Source of the DNA: Rhizobium sp. BK316
GTDB taxonomy: Bacteria; Pseudomonadota; Alphaproteobacteria; Rhizobiales; Rhizobiaceae
DNA length: 64,000 bases
Assembly (NCBI RefSeq): GCF_014193695.1
Contig: NZ_JACHZR010000004.1
Span: 496,001 to 560,000, forward strand
Direction: 5' to 3'
The translations under genes were made by a program, and so were the position numbers. The notes under the pieces were generated by a model. That model did not search any database. It saw only the letters and a list, made by a program, of their open reading frames with translations, and was not told the origin of the DNA. How positions within the stretch are numbered: the first letter of the stretch is position 1; every line of letters begins with the position of its first letter. Shown piece by piece: positions 8,738 through 17,714 of the stretch.

Positions 8738-10288
8738 ATGACAGACAAGACCCCCTTCTACATCACGACCGCGATCTCCTACCCCAACGGCAAGCCGCAT
8801 ATCGGCCATGCCTATGAACTGATCGCGACCGATGCCATGGCGCGCTACCAGCGCCTCGACGGCAAGGATGTCTTCTTTCTGACGGGGACGGACGAACACG
8901 GCCAGAAGATGCAGCAGACGGCGCGCGCCGAAGGCATCACGGCGCAGGCGCTTGCCGACCGCAATTCCGGTGAATTCCAGGCGATGGCGAAGCTGCTGAA
9001 CGCTTCGAACGACGACTTCATCCGCACCACGCAGGAGCGTCACCATGAGACCTCGCGGAACATCTGGAACCTGATGGCCGAGAATGGCGACGTCTACAAG
9101 GATTCCTATGCCGGATGGTACTCCGTGCGCGACGAAGCCTATTACCAGGAAAACGAAACCGAGCTGCGCGCCGACGGCGTGCGCTACGGGCCGCAGGGCA
9201 CGCCGGTCGAATGGGTGGAAGAGGCAAGCTACTTCTTCAAGCTCTCCGAATACCAAGACCGGCTGCTGAAGCACTATGAGGAGAACCCCGATTTCATCGG
9301 CCCGGCTGAGCGCCGCAACGAGGTGATCTCCTTCGTCAAATCCGGCCTCAAGGACCTGTCGATTTCGCGCACGACCTTCGACTGGGGCATCAAGGTGCCG
9401 AACGACCCCTCGCATGTCATGTATGTCTGGGTCGACGCGCTTACGAACTACATCACCGCGACCGGCTATATCGAAGACCGCAACGGACCGCGGGCGAAAT
9501 ACTGGCCGGCCGATGTGCATATCATCGGCAAGGACATCATTCGCTTCCATGCCGTCTACTGGCCGGCCTTCCTGATGTCGGCGAAGCTGCCGCTGCCGAA
9601 GCGCGTCTTTGCCCATGGCTTCCTGCTCAACAAGGGCGAGAAGATGTCGAAGTCGCTCGGCAATGTCGTCGATCCCGTCAATCTGGTGAACCATTTCGGC
9701 CTGGATCAGGTGCGCTACTTCTTCCTGCGCGAAGTCTCCTTTGGCCAGGACGGCAGCTACAGCGAAGAGGCGATCGGCACGCGCATCAATTCCGACCTCG
9801 CCAACGGCATAGGCAACCTTGCCAGCCGCTCACTGTCGATGATCGTCAAGAACTGCGACGGCAAGATCCCGGAATGCGGACCGCTGACGGATGAGGACAA
9901 GGCGATGCTGGCGCAGGCCGACGCGTTGCATGCCTCGACGCGCGAGGACATGGGCAAGCAGCTCATCCACCGCGCACTAGCATCGATCATTGCCGTCGTC
10001 TCCGAAACCGACCGCTATTTCGCCGGCCAGGAGCCCTGGGCGCTGAAGAAGACCGATCCGGCGCGCATGGGCACCGTGCTCTATGTAACGGCCGAAGTCG
10101 TGCGCCAGATCGCCATTCTGCTGCAGCCTTTCGTGCCGGAATCGGCTGGCAAGCTGCTCGATCTCGTCGCCGCGCCTGCTGACAGCAGAGACTTCGCAGC
10201 GCTCGGCGAAGCCGGCCGTCTGGTGCCGGGAACGCCGCTGGAAACACCGAAGCCGGTCTTCCCGCGCTACGTGGCTCCGGAGGCTTAA
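8738..10288 (+). CDS. metG: methionyl-tRNA synthetase
   Basis: This class I synthetase charges tRNA-Met and initiator tRNA. It has the HIGH-type signature in [12 protein letters not shown] near residue 20 and KMSKSLGN (about 305-312) for ATP binding. An anticodon-binding helical domain fills the last third. At 516 residues it is the short form without a C-terminal dimerisation domain. I start at ATG 8738 ([12 protein letters not shown]), three codons after a TTG. The next gene begins only four bases after its stop, so metG, tatD and the MBL hydrolase form one transcript. Confidence 0.96.
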   Translation: MTDKTPFYITTAISYPNGKPHIGHAYELIATDAMARYQRLDGKDVFFLTGTDEHGQKMQQTARAEGITAQALADRNSGEFQAMAKLLNASNDDFIRTTQERHHETSRNIWNLMAENGDVYKDSYAGWYSVRDEAYYQENETELRADGVRYGPQGTPVEWVEEASYFFKLSEYQDRLLKHYEENPDFIGPAERRNEVISFVKSGLKDLSISRTTFDWGIKVPNDPSHVMYVWVDALTNYITATGYIEDRNGPRAKYWPADVHIIGKDIIRFHAVYWPAFLMSAKLPLPKRVFAHGFLLNKGEKMSKSLGNVVDPVNLVNHFGLDQVRYFFLREVSFGQDGSYSEEAIGTRINSDLANGIGNLASRSLSMIVKNCDGKIPECGPLTDEDKAMLAQADALHASTREDMGKQLIHRALASIIAVVSETDRYFAGQEPWALKKTDPARMGTVLYVTAEVVRQIAILLQPFVPESAGKLLDLVAAPADSRDFAALGEAGRLVPGTPLETPKPVFPRYVAPEA

Positions 10289-10292
10289 AGCT

Positions 10293-11075
10293 GTGTTGAT
10301 CGATACGCATTGCCATCTGGACTTTGCCGATTTCGAAGCGGAGCGCGACGAGATCGTGGCACGCGCCCATGCGGTCGGCGTTGCGCAGATGGTGACGATC
10401 TGCACCCGCGTGCGCAAGCTCGACGGGCTGCTCGCTATCACCGAGACATATCCTTCCGTCTTCTGCTCGGTCGGCACGCATCCCAACAATGCGGGTGACG
10501 AACTGGATATCCAGACGGAAGACTTGGTTCGCCTTGCCAATGCCCATCAGAAGGTCGTGGCGATCGGTGAGGCGGGTCTCGACTATTTCTACGACACGCA
10601 GAAGCCTGAGGACCAGCGGACCGGCTTTCGGCGCCATATTGCAGCCGCTCGGGAGACGCAGCTTCCGCTCGTCATCCACAGCCGCAGCGCCGATGCCGAC
10701 ATGGCTGCGATCCTGACCGAGGAAACGGGGAAGGGGGCCTTTCCCTTCATTCTGCATTGCTTCTCGGCCGGTCCCGAGCTTGCAAAGACCGGTGTGGAAC
10801 TCGGTGGCTATATTTCCTTTTCGGGCATCCTGACCTTCCCGAAATCGGAAGAGCTGCGCGAAATCGCCAAGACCATTCCGCATGAGCGGCTGCTCGTCGA
10901 AACCGATGCGCCCTATCTGGCGCCGAAGCGCTGGCGCGGCAAGCGCAACGAGCCGTCCTACGTGGTGAATACGGCCGAAGTATTGGCCGATACGATCGGC
11001 CTTCCTTACGAGGATATGGCTCGGATCACCACAGATAACGCTTTCCGGCTGTTTTCGAAGATGCCGAGGATCTAG
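10293..11075 (+). CDS. tatD: TatD-family metal-dependent hydrolase
   Basis: TatD-type enzymes are metal-dependent deoxyribonucleases of the amidohydrolase superfamily. The metal-binding motif IDTHCHLDF opens the protein. GEAGLDYFYD carries the glutamate ligand, and later histidines are in VIHSRSAD and ILHCFS. The closing ETDAPYLAPKRWRGKRNEP is the family signature. The start is GTG at 10293 and the protein is 260 residues, the typical length. It sits between metG and the MBL hydrolase, as in many alphaproteobacteria. Confidence 0.92.
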   Translation: MLIDTHCHLDFADFEAERDEIVARAHAVGVAQMVTICTRVRKLDGLLAITETYPSVFCSVGTHPNNAGDELDIQTEDLVRLANAHQKVVAIGEAGLDYFYDTQKPEDQRTGFRRHIAAARETQLPLVIHSRSADADMAAILTEETGKGAFPFILHCFSAGPELAKTGVELGGYISFSGILTFPKSEELREIAKTIPHERLLVETDAPYLAPKRWRGKRNEPSYVVNTAEVLADTIGLPYEDMARITTDNAFRLFSKMPRI

Positions 11076-11079
11076 CGGC

Positions 11080-11892
11080 GTGTCACGGCGGCAGCGGTTC
11101 ACCATTCTCGGCTGTTCGTCGTCGCCCGGCGTGCCGCGCATCACCGGTGACTGGGGCGCTTGCAATCCAGCCAATCCGAAGAACCGCCGGACGCGCGCAT
11201 CCTTCATGATCCAGCAGTTCGCCGCTGATGGTGCTGAGACGGCGGTCGTGGTCGATACCGGCCCGGATTTCCGCGAACAGATGATCAGGGCAGGGGTCGG
11301 CCATATAGATGCGGTCCTCTACACCCATCCGCATGCCGACCATATTCACGGCATCGACGATCTGCGCGGTTATTTCCACAACACCCGCCGGCGCGTGCCG
11401 ATCTTTGCCGAACCGTTCACCATGGACAGACTGCGGGAGGCCTTCGGCTATTGCCTGGAGACGCCGCCGGGCAGCAACTATCCGCCGATTGCACTGCCGA
11501 TCGTGATCGAGGATCTGGAAAAGCCCGTCGAAATCCACGGGCGGGGCGGGACGATCGCTTGCATGCCGCTTCTGCAACAGCACGGCGAGATCCATTCGCT
11601 TGGCTTCCGTATCGGGGATGTGGCCTATTGCAGCGATGTCAGCGATTTCCCGCCACAGACGGTGGAGAAGCTACAGAACCTCGACATGTTGATCATCGAT
11701 GCTCTGCAATATGTCTACCATCCGAGCCATCTTTCGCTGGAACAGTCGCTGGACTGGATCGAGCGGCTGAAGCCCAGGCGGGCGATCCTGACGCACATGC
11801 ACACGCCGCTCGACTACGACGTGGTCATGGCGCAAACGCCGGACCATGTGGTGCCGGCGTTCGATCAGATGAGCTTCGAAGTCGAGGTTTAG
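11080..11892 (+). CDS. MBL-fold metallo-hydrolase (PhnP-like phosphodiesterase)
   Basis: This is a metallo-beta-lactamase-fold protein of 270 residues. The zinc-binding THPHADHIHGIDDLRG (HxHxDH) is near residues 78-93 and further ligands are in YCSDVSDFP and ILTHMHTPLDYD. The N-terminal ILGCSSSPGVPRI matches PhnP-like enzymes that cleave cyclic phosphodiesters. It begins with GTG four bases after tatD and is its conserved operon partner. The exact substrate is not known. It overlaps the convergent TerC-family gene by four bases. Confidence 0.85.
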   Translation: MSRRQRFTILGCSSSPGVPRITGDWGACNPANPKNRRTRASFMIQQFAADGAETAVVVDTGPDFREQMIRAGVGHIDAVLYTHPHADHIHGIDDLRGYFHNTRRRVPIFAEPFTMDRLREAFGYCLETPPGSNYPPIALPIVIEDLEKPVEIHGRGGTIACMPLLQQHGEIHSLGFRIGDVAYCSDVSDFPPQTVEKLQNLDMLIIDALQYVYHPSHLSLEQSLDWIERLKPRRAILTHMHTPLDYDVVMAQTPDHVVPAFDQMSFEVEV

Positions 11893-12500
11893 CTGCCGAT
11901 ATAAGGCGCAATCTCGACGTATCCACGATGGATCATGTCCAGCGAGACATAGAGGATGATCAGCAGGCCGACATAGGCGATCCAGCGATGTTTGTTGAGC
12001 AGCCGGGCGATAAAGTTCGCGGCGATGCCCATCAGCGCAATGGAAAGACCGAGGCCTAGCACCAGCACGCTCGGATGTTCGCGGGCGGCACCGGCAACGG
12101 CAAGCACGTTATCGAGCGACATGGAAACGTCCGCGATGACGATCTGTGTCGCAGCCTGGAAGAAGGTCTTCCTCGGCGCTGGTGCGCTGGCTTCGGCCGA
12201 ATGGTCTTCGCGGTGGCCGGCACGCAGCTCGCGCCACATCTTCCAGCAGACCCAGAGCAACAGCAAGCCGCCGGCAAGCAGAAGGCCGACAATCGCCAGA
12301 AGATAGACTGCGACAGAAGCGAACAGGATGCGGAGCACCGTTGCCGCCACAATGCCGACAAGGATCGCCTTGCGGCGCTGCGCGGCTTCCAGGCCGGCAG
12401 CAGCAAGGCCGATGACGACGGCATTGTCGCCGGCGAGAACAAGGTCGATAGCAATGACCTGCAGCAGAGCCGTCAAACCGGCCGCTGTGAAAATATCCAT
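11889..12500 (-). CDS. TerC-family integral membrane protein (YjbE type)
   Basis: The protein has 203 residues and about six to seven helices. The TerC pattern DLVLAGDNAVVIGLAA lies near residue 20 and a matching second half, ADVSMSLDNVLAVAGAA, near 125; both acidic segments are typical of metal-handling TerC/YjbE proteins. Between them is a charged cytoplasmic loop (REDHSAEASAPAPRK). Relatives are linked to manganese or calcium export and tellurite resistance. No yybP-ykoY manganese riboswitch features are visible in its leader, which instead holds a palindrome array (12579-12623). Confidence 0.85.
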   Translation of the reverse strand: MDIFTAAGLTALLQVIAIDLVLAGDNAVVIGLAAAGLEAAQRRKAILVGIVAATVLRILFASVAVYLLAIVGLLLAGGLLLLWVCWKMWRELRAGHREDHSAEASAPAPRKTFFQAATQIVIADVSMSLDNVLAVAGAAREHPSVLVLGLGLSIALMGIAANFIARLLNKHRWIAYVGLLIILYVSLDMIHRGYVEIAPYIGS

Positions 12501-12578
12501 GTTGAATTACCCCCGGGAATACGCTTCGAGCGTGCTAGCGTCTTGAGGGTTTTCCGTCAACCTGCGAACGGGTGCGTT

Positions 12579-12623
12579 GATGGCCATCCACGGTCATTAC
12601 GCGTAATCCGGCTGATGGCCATC
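12579..12623. promoter_or_regulatory. symmetrical palindrome array between terC-like and DUF2161 genes
   Basis: The perfect 10-base palindrome GATGGCCATC occurs at 12579-12588 and again at 12614-12623. Between them lies the perfect 12-base palindrome ATTACGCGTAAT (12596-12607). The three centres are 18 and 17 bases apart. It sits between divergent genes, so it could control either or both. The binding protein is unknown. Confidence 0.45.
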
Positions 12624-12692
12624 GATGCGGTGTCCCGTATCAGCGGATCGATGTAGATTATCGAACGATTCGTTTCTTCGATCTGCAGGCCC

Positions 12693-13361
12693 ATGGAAAC
12701 TTCGCTTTATCTGCCCGTCAAAGGCTTCCTCGAAAAGGCAGGTTACGTCGTCAAGGGCGAAGTCGGCGGCTGCGACCTGGTCGGCTTAAGCAATGATGAT
12801 CCGCCTGTGGTCGTGGTCTGCGAACTGAAGATGAGCTTCAATCTCGAACTTATCCTGCAGGCCGTTGACCGTGCGGCCGTTTCAGATGAGGTCTGGATCG
12901 CGGCACGGATCTCGGCCAGGGGCAAAGGCCGCGAAGCCGACAAGCGCTATCGCGATCTCTGCCGCAGGCTCGGCATCGGCATGCTCGGCATTTCCGACGC
13001 CGGCGACGTCAGCATCATCGTCGGTTCCGTATCGCCAATGCCGCGGACCAATCCGAAGCGACGTTCGAGGCTTATGCGCGAGCACCAGAAACGGCGCGGC
13101 GATCCGGCGCTCGGCGGCAGCACGCGTGCGCCAGTCATGACCGCGTATCGCCAGCAGGCGCTCGGCTGTGCGGCAGCGCTGACGTCAGGACCGTTGCGCA
13201 TGCGCGATATCAGGGCCGGCGTGCCGGAGGCAGGCAAGATCCTGCAGTCCAATGTCTACGGCTGGTTCGAGCGGCTCGACAGAGGCGTCTATGGCTTGAC
13301 GGATGCTGGACGGGAAGCGCTGCTGCGATGGCCGCAGCCGGAGATGCAGGCGGCTGAATAG
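12693..13361 (+). CDS. DUF2161 protein, PD-(D/E)XK nuclease-like with C-terminal winged helix
   Basis: The 222-residue protein begins METSLYLPVKGFLEKAGY. It then has G-G-C-D-L-V-G followed by V-V-V-C-E-L-K-M, spacing that fits the D...ExK core of restriction-like nucleases; this matches the DUF2161 family. The region 60-125 is basic. The last 75 residues (APVMTAYRQQALGCAAAL onward, ending in YGLTDAGREALLRW) read like a winged-helix module. No restriction or defence partner lies nearby. Function is not established. It could be a repair or housekeeping nuclease. Confidence 0.7.
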   Translation: METSLYLPVKGFLEKAGYVVKGEVGGCDLVGLSNDDPPVVVVCELKMSFNLELILQAVDRAAVSDEVWIAARISARGKGREADKRYRDLCRRLGIGMLGISDAGDVSIIVGSVSPMPRTNPKRRSRLMREHQKRRGDPALGGSTRAPVMTAYRQQALGCAAALTSGPLRMRDIRAGVPEAGKILQSNVYGWFERLDRGVYGLTDAGREALLRWPQPEMQAAE

Positions 13362-13419
13362 TGGTTTGGGTACGTCTTTTAGTTCCATAATCTATCTTAT
13401 GCGATCTTTGTATGTAGCC

Positions 13420-13535
13420 GCAAAGTTAAGGTGTCCTGATCCTGCAAAGTTAGAATGTCACTCTCCCCGGGTTTTGATGACCTGGGAGATTGCGGATGGG
13501 ATTGATAGCGATGAGCGAGCGTGACCTGCAGGATC
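13420..13535 (+). pseudogene. remnant of a transposase gene (ISNCY-like left end)
   Basis: Two copies of GCAAAGTTA followed by TGTC, 24 bases apart (13420 and 13444), resemble insertion-sequence end repeats. Soon after, an ATG at 13496 reads M-G-L-I-A-M-S-E-R-D-L-Q, which resembles the start of ISNCY-type transposases. The homology stops after 12 codons. No right end or intact transposase is present, so only a scar of the element remains. The family assignment is from memory of such N termini and is tentative. Confidence 0.4.
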
Positions 13536-13693
13536 GCTATTCTCGAAGATGATCAACGTGTCCGCGACGATGTTTATGGCGATGCATCGGTCCCGGAAAA
13601 TAGACGTTGATGTGAGGTGCAACCTGTCTGATAGTTCGATCAACCACACACACCCTCTTCATGCCCACCACTTGAACGGAATGCTTTAAACAT

Positions 13694-16531
13694 ATGAGAT
13701 TCCCTATTTTTCCGCGGTTCATGGCAGCGGTGGCGCTTGCCGCGATCTTCACGTCAGGGCTGCCGGCCCATGCTGAAAGCCCGTCCGCGCCCTGGCCACA
13801 GACGCACAGTGACCTGCCGGCGGAACCCGGCATCCACTTCGGTACGCTCGAAAACGGCATGCGGTTTGCGATCATGCGCAACGCTACGCCGCCGGGACAG
13901 GCTGCAATCCGCTTCCGCATCGGCGCAGGTTCGCTCGACGAGAACGACAATCAGCAAGGGCTGGCGCATTTCCTCGAACATATGGCCTTCAAGGGCTCGA
14001 CCCATGTCGCTGAAGGAGAGATGATCCGCATCTTGCAGCGCAAGGGCCTATCTTTCGGGCCGGACACCAACGCCAACACTTCATATGACGAGACCGTTTA
14101 TTCGCTCGATCTTCCCGAGGTCGATGCCGATACGCTTTCTACCGGCCTGATGCTGATGCGCGAGACGGCAAGCGAGCTGACACTCGATGCCGGCGCCTTC
14201 GATCGTGAGCGCGGCGTCATCCTGTCGGAAGAGCGGCTGCGTGACACGCCGCAATATCGCGCAGCAATCGGCGTCACGAACTCCCTGCTCGCCGGCCAGC
14301 GTGCGACCCTGCGCCCGCCGATCGGTAAGGTCGATATCATCAGCAATGCGCCAGTCGATCTGCTTCGTGACTATTACCACACCAACTACCGGCCCGATCG
14401 CGCCACGCTGATCGTAGTGGGCGATATCGACCCGGCCGCAATCGAGACCGAGATCAGGCAACGCTTCAGTGATTGGAAGGCCGCCCGTCCTGAGCCGCAA
14501 AAACCCGATCTCGGCACACTGAAGGCGAAAGGCGAAAGCGCCGAGGTCATCGCGGTTCCGGGCGGCACAACGAGCGTACAGATCGCCTGGACGCGCCCCT
14601 ATGACGCTTCGCCTGACACTTCCGCCAAGCGCCGGCAGCAGCTGGTCGAGGATCTTGGTCTTCTGGTGCTCAAACGCCGGCTGAGCGCCATGGCCAACAG
14701 GGCCAATGCGCCCTTTATCAGCGCCGCCGTCGGCTCCCAGGATCTTTTCAATTCCGCCCATATCGTCGTCATCGCGGCGAATTCCGCGCCGCTTAAATGG
14801 CAGGCCGCACTGGCCGCCATTGACCAGGAGCAACGCCGCTTCCAGCAATTCGGCGCCGAGCAGGCAGAGATCGATCGCGAAATCATCGAATACCGCTCGC
14901 TTCTGCAGGCCGCTGCGGCCGGTGCTGCGACACGCGCGAGCCCCGATATCGCTTCCATGCTGGCGAGCAGCGTCGATAACAATCAGGTCTTCACCTCACC
15001 TGCGGAAGATCTGTCAATGTTCGAGACCATGACGAAAGGCCTCACAGCAGCCGAGGTCAACCAAACCCTCGCGCATGTCTTCTCCGGCAACGGTCCGCAG
15101 CTCGTGCTGCAGACAGCGCAAGCGCCGCAGGGCGGTGCCGGGGATATCAGGCAGGCTTATGACGCCTCCCTCGCCGTTCCGGTTACGGCGCCGTCAAGCG
15201 CGGCGACCGTCGTCTGGCCCTATACGCATTTTGGCGAGCCAGGCACGGTCGTCGAACGACGCGTTGTCGAAGATCTCGGCCTGACCATGGTGCGCTTTGC
15301 CAACGGCGTGCGGCTCACCGTCAAACCGACCAAGCTGCGCGCCAACGAAGTGCTGGTGCGCGAGGATCTCGGTCGCGGCCGGCTGGATCTGCCGAACGAC
15401 CGTCCCCTGCCGATCTGGACATCGCCAGCCGTCGTCCTCTCCGGCACCAAGGCGATGGATTATCCGGATTTGCAGAAAGCGCTGGCGGCCAACATCGCGG
15501 GTATCGATTTCTCCGTGGACGACAGCTCCTTCCAGTTCACCGGTCAGACGCAGACGGAGGATCTTGCGACGCAATTGCAGATCATGACCGCCTACACATC
15601 CGATCCGGCTTACCGACCTGAAGTTTTCAAGCGCGTCCAGCAAGCCTATTTAAACAACCTCGATCAGTATGAGGCGACGCCGGGCGCCGTCATCAGTCGC
15701 GATTTTGCCGGCCTCGTGCATTCCGGCGATCCGCGCTGGACCTTCCCGGACCGGGCGCAATTGTCCGCCACGACGCTGGAAGATTTCGAAGCACTGTTCC
15801 GGCCCCATATCTCCACGGCGTCGATCGATATCACCATTGTCGGCGATATAACGGCGGACGAGGCAATCCGCCGGACGGCGGAAACCTTCGGTACGTTGCC
15901 GGCCCGCGCGGATACGACACCGGGCAATGCGGCAAACGAAGTGCATTTCCCCGCGCGCACTGAAAAACCGGTCATGCGGACACATAGCGGCAGAGCCGAT
16001 AATGCGGCGGCCATCGTCGCTGCTCCGATCGGCGACATGCTTTCAGATATGCAGCGGGGCTTTGTCGCAAACGTCGCTGCCCAGATCTACGAAAACAGGC
16101 TGATAGATCAGTTCCGCATGGCCGAAGGCGCGACCTACAGTCCGCAGGGCGCCATGGACCTTTCATGGGACATTCCCGGCTATGGCTACGCTTATCTCTA
16201 CGTCGAAACGACGCCGGCCAAGATCGAGAATTTCTATGCGCTCGTGGACAAGATCGCTGCCGATCTCAGATCAAACGATGTCTCGCCGGACGAACTTATG
16301 CGTGCCCGAGCGCCGATTATCGAGACATTGAAGCACCAGCAGCAGAGTAACGAATATTGGGTGCAATATTTGAACGGCGCTCAAACGGACCCTCGCCGCC
16401 TGGAGCGGATACGCGATAATCTCAGTGGCTACGACAAGGTCACCGCCGAGGATATCCGCCAGTTTGCCACGACCTACTTCCAGCCGGACAAGTTCTGGAA
16501 ATTCGAGGTGCTGCCCGCAGCGGTACGATAG
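13694..16531 (+). CDS. M16-family zinc metallopeptidase (pitrilysin-like)
   Basis: This large 945-residue protein has a signal peptide (residues 1-27, ending GLPAHA), so it works in the periplasm or outside. The inverted zinc motif H92-F-L-E95-H96 is present, and E179 in ERGVILSEERL is the likely third ligand. A second M16 domain-like half starts near residue 520 without the zinc motif, as in two-domain pitrilysins. Substrates are probably peptides or small unfolded proteins. It stands alone, starting shortly after an insertion-sequence remnant. A strong hairpin (16551-16583) follows its stop. Confidence 0.9.
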   Translation: MRFPIFPRFMAAVALAAIFTSGLPAHAESPSAPWPQTHSDLPAEPGIHFGTLENGMRFAIMRNATPPGQAAIRFRIGAGSLDENDNQQGLAHFLEHMAFKGSTHVAEGEMIRILQRKGLSFGPDTNANTSYDETVYSLDLPEVDADTLSTGLMLMRETASELTLDAGAFDRERGVILSEERLRDTPQYRAAIGVTNSLLAGQRATLRPPIGKVDIISNAPVDLLRDYYHTNYRPDRATLIVVGDIDPAAIETEIRQRFSDWKAARPEPQKPDLGTLKAKGESAEVIAVPGGTTSVQIAWTRPYDASPDTSAKRRQQLVEDLGLLVLKRRLSAMANRANAPFISAAVGSQDLFNSAHIVVIAANSAPLKWQAALAAIDQEQRRFQQFGAEQAEIDREIIEYRSLLQAAAAGAATRASPDIASMLASSVDNNQVFTSPAEDLSMFETMTKGLTAAEVNQTLAHVFSGNGPQLVLQTAQAPQGGAGDIRQAYDASLAVPVTAPSSAATVVWPYTHFGEPGTVVERRVVEDLGLTMVRFANGVRLTVKPTKLRANEVLVREDLGRGRLDLPNDRPLPIWTSPAVVLSGTKAMDYPDLQKALAANIAGIDFSVDDSSFQFTGQTQTEDLATQLQIMTAYTSDPAYRPEVFKRVQQAYLNNLDQYEATPGAVISRDFAGLVHSGDPRWTFPDRAQLSATTLEDFEALFRPHISTASIDITIVGDITADEAIRRTAETFGTLPARADTTPGNAANEVHFPARTEKPVMRTHSGRADNAAAIVAAPIGDMLSDMQRGFVANVAAQIYENRLIDQFRMAEGATYSPQGAMDLSWDIPGYGYAYLYVETTPAKIENFYALVDKIAADLRSNDVSPDELMRARAPIIETLKHQQQSNEYWVQYLNGAQTDPRRLERIRDNLSGYDKVTAEDIRQFATTYFQPDKFWKFEVLPAAVR

Positions 16532-16550
16532 GCCCAGCGCGCTTCAGGCA

Positions 16551-16583
16551 GGATCCCGAAGGCGGCCGCGTGCGTCGGGATCC
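16551..16583 (+). terminator. hairpin after the M16 peptidase gene
   Basis: GGATCCCGA at 16551-16559 pairs perfectly with TCGGGATCC at 16575-16583 across a 15-base GC-rich loop. It starts 20 bases after the stop codon. There is no long T-run, so it may stabilise the message end or terminate weakly. Confidence 0.4.
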
Positions 16584-16706
16584 CCTCCTGTTTCGTCCGC
16601 TGCGATTGACGAACCGTTTTGGCGACGTAAAATTGTCGACGTCGTTTTGATGGCCGACCAACATCATACCGGCCTAGATGCCTGACCGAATTTCACTGGT
16701 CTTCGC

Positions 16707-16925
16707 ATGGCATCCGATCATTCTCATCCTATCCGGGAATATGCGCGCATCGTGCGCGAAAAGAACCTTTTAAAGCTTCGTCTTCTTTCGGTCGATCGGC
16801 AGCTTGCCACGGCCAGCGGTGCCTGGAAATCCTTTCTGGAAGAGACACGCCTCTCGCTCATCGAAGCGATGCTCTCGCTCGATGAGGAAGGTGAAGGCTA
16901 TCTCCTGCTGATGCGCAAGGACTGA
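16707..16925 (+). CDS. small hypothetical protein
   Basis: The predicted protein has 72 residues, is strongly helical and charged (REYARIVREKNLLKLRLLSV) and has no membrane segment or signal peptide. It may form a coiled coil. I do not recognise the family. Codon use resembles the neighbours. Its last 28 bases overlap the end of the convergent regulator-like gene. Confidence 0.5.
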   Translation: MASDHSHPIREYARIVREKNLLKLRLLSVDRQLATASGAWKSFLEETRLSLIEAMLSLDEEGEGYLLLMRKD

Positions 16926-17380
16926 TCGGTGTAGGTTCCACTCAGGCCGAGACGAAGGGACGCGAGCGCCCTCTCCGCATCCTCGATCTCCTTGAGCACC
17001 AGTCGTTGCTTGCGGTGATCCATTCCACCACCGGCAAATGCGGCATCCACCAGTTCGAGCACGTCAGTCGCCTCGATAACCACGCGCGTTGCACCTCTTT
17101 GCAACGACGCGATAGGCTCTGCCTGTTCTGCGCCGGAAGAACGCTCGGCGGCAACAAACGTACTTCTCTCGAGAAGATAGGATGCGAGACGCGGATCGGG
17201 CACGACTTCCAGCAGATTCTGGATTTCGTCAGCGGAGAAACATGTCCTGTTGATCAGGCGCGAGTGAAAAGCGGCGTAGTTCATGCCCAATGCAGTGGCA
17301 ACCACGCCTACCGGATAGGTCTTTTCCACGATCAAAATGGTGTAGACGATGTCTGCGAAGGCACGGCCGCGTTGCGTCAT
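16898..17380 (-). CDS. hypothetical protein with a CII-like helix-turn-helix segment
   Basis: The protein has 160 residues. The first 70 (VGVVATALGMNYAAFHSRL, then INRTCFSADEIQNLLEVVPD) look like a Cro/CII-type DNA-binding fold that chooses a site by helix-turn-helix. The remainder (about 75-160) is helical and contains VIEATDVLELVDAAFAGGGMD. I have no named family for it. A role as a small transcriptional regulator is an inference. It lies divergent from fdhA and convergent with a small unknown gene. Confidence 0.55.
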   Translation of the reverse strand: MTQRGRAFADIVYTILIVEKTYPVGVVATALGMNYAAFHSRLINRTCFSADEIQNLLEVVPDPRLASYLLERSTFVAAERSSGAEQAEPIASLQRGATRVVIEATDVLELVDAAFAGGGMDHRKQRLVLKEIEDAERALASLRLGLSGTYTDQSLRISRR

Positions 17381-17714
17381 GATCGCCCCCAGGCTCTGTC
17401 ACTGCAACTATAGCGGAAGTCACGTCAAAAGGGAGCCGTTGTTTTGATATCGTATCTGTCAGGGCGATGCTAACGCGGCGCCTCGGCAGGAGACACCCCA
17501 CCTGGCGGGGAAAGGCCACCTGCCTCCGGGTCCGCCAAGGTGGGTGGCCGGACCGCATCGGCGCGAATGCACTTTGGTCCTGTTTTGCTGGTTTCCGCCT
17601 GCAAGGCGTCGCTTTCGGGACGGCGCTCGGATCTTTCTAGTCTACTCTATAACAGGCAAACGCCGCGGGAGGAGCTGCCGGCGCGTTGCCTTGATTTCAA
17701 CGGAGGAGACGGAA
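17381..17714. other. long leader region upstream of fdhA
   Basis: This 334-base space has no supported gene; open frames continuing upstream of fdhA give low-quality protein. It contains a GC-rich segment with overlapping inverted repeats (17485-17586), described as a separate feature, and an SD-like GGAGGAGACGGAA just before the fdhA ATG. Confidence 0.5.
17485..17586 (+). promoter_or_regulatory. possible structured leader RNA before fdhA
   Basis: GGCAGG (17485-17490) can pair with CCTGCC (17519-17524), enclosing a CCCC/GGGG stem (17496-17499 with 17507-17510). Alternatively GGCCACC (17514-17520) pairs with GGTGGCC (17543-17549); the two pairings share bases and exclude each other. GGACC (17550-17554) and GGTCC (17576-17580) then frame a hairpin followed by TGTTTT. 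This is the layout of an attenuator or small-molecule-responsive leader, but it matches no class I know. Confidence 0.3.

Noticed and set aside
12501-12692. yybP-ykoY manganese riboswitch before the TerC-family gene
   Set aside because: The conserved loops of that riboswitch are not visible; the spacer holds DNA palindromes instead.
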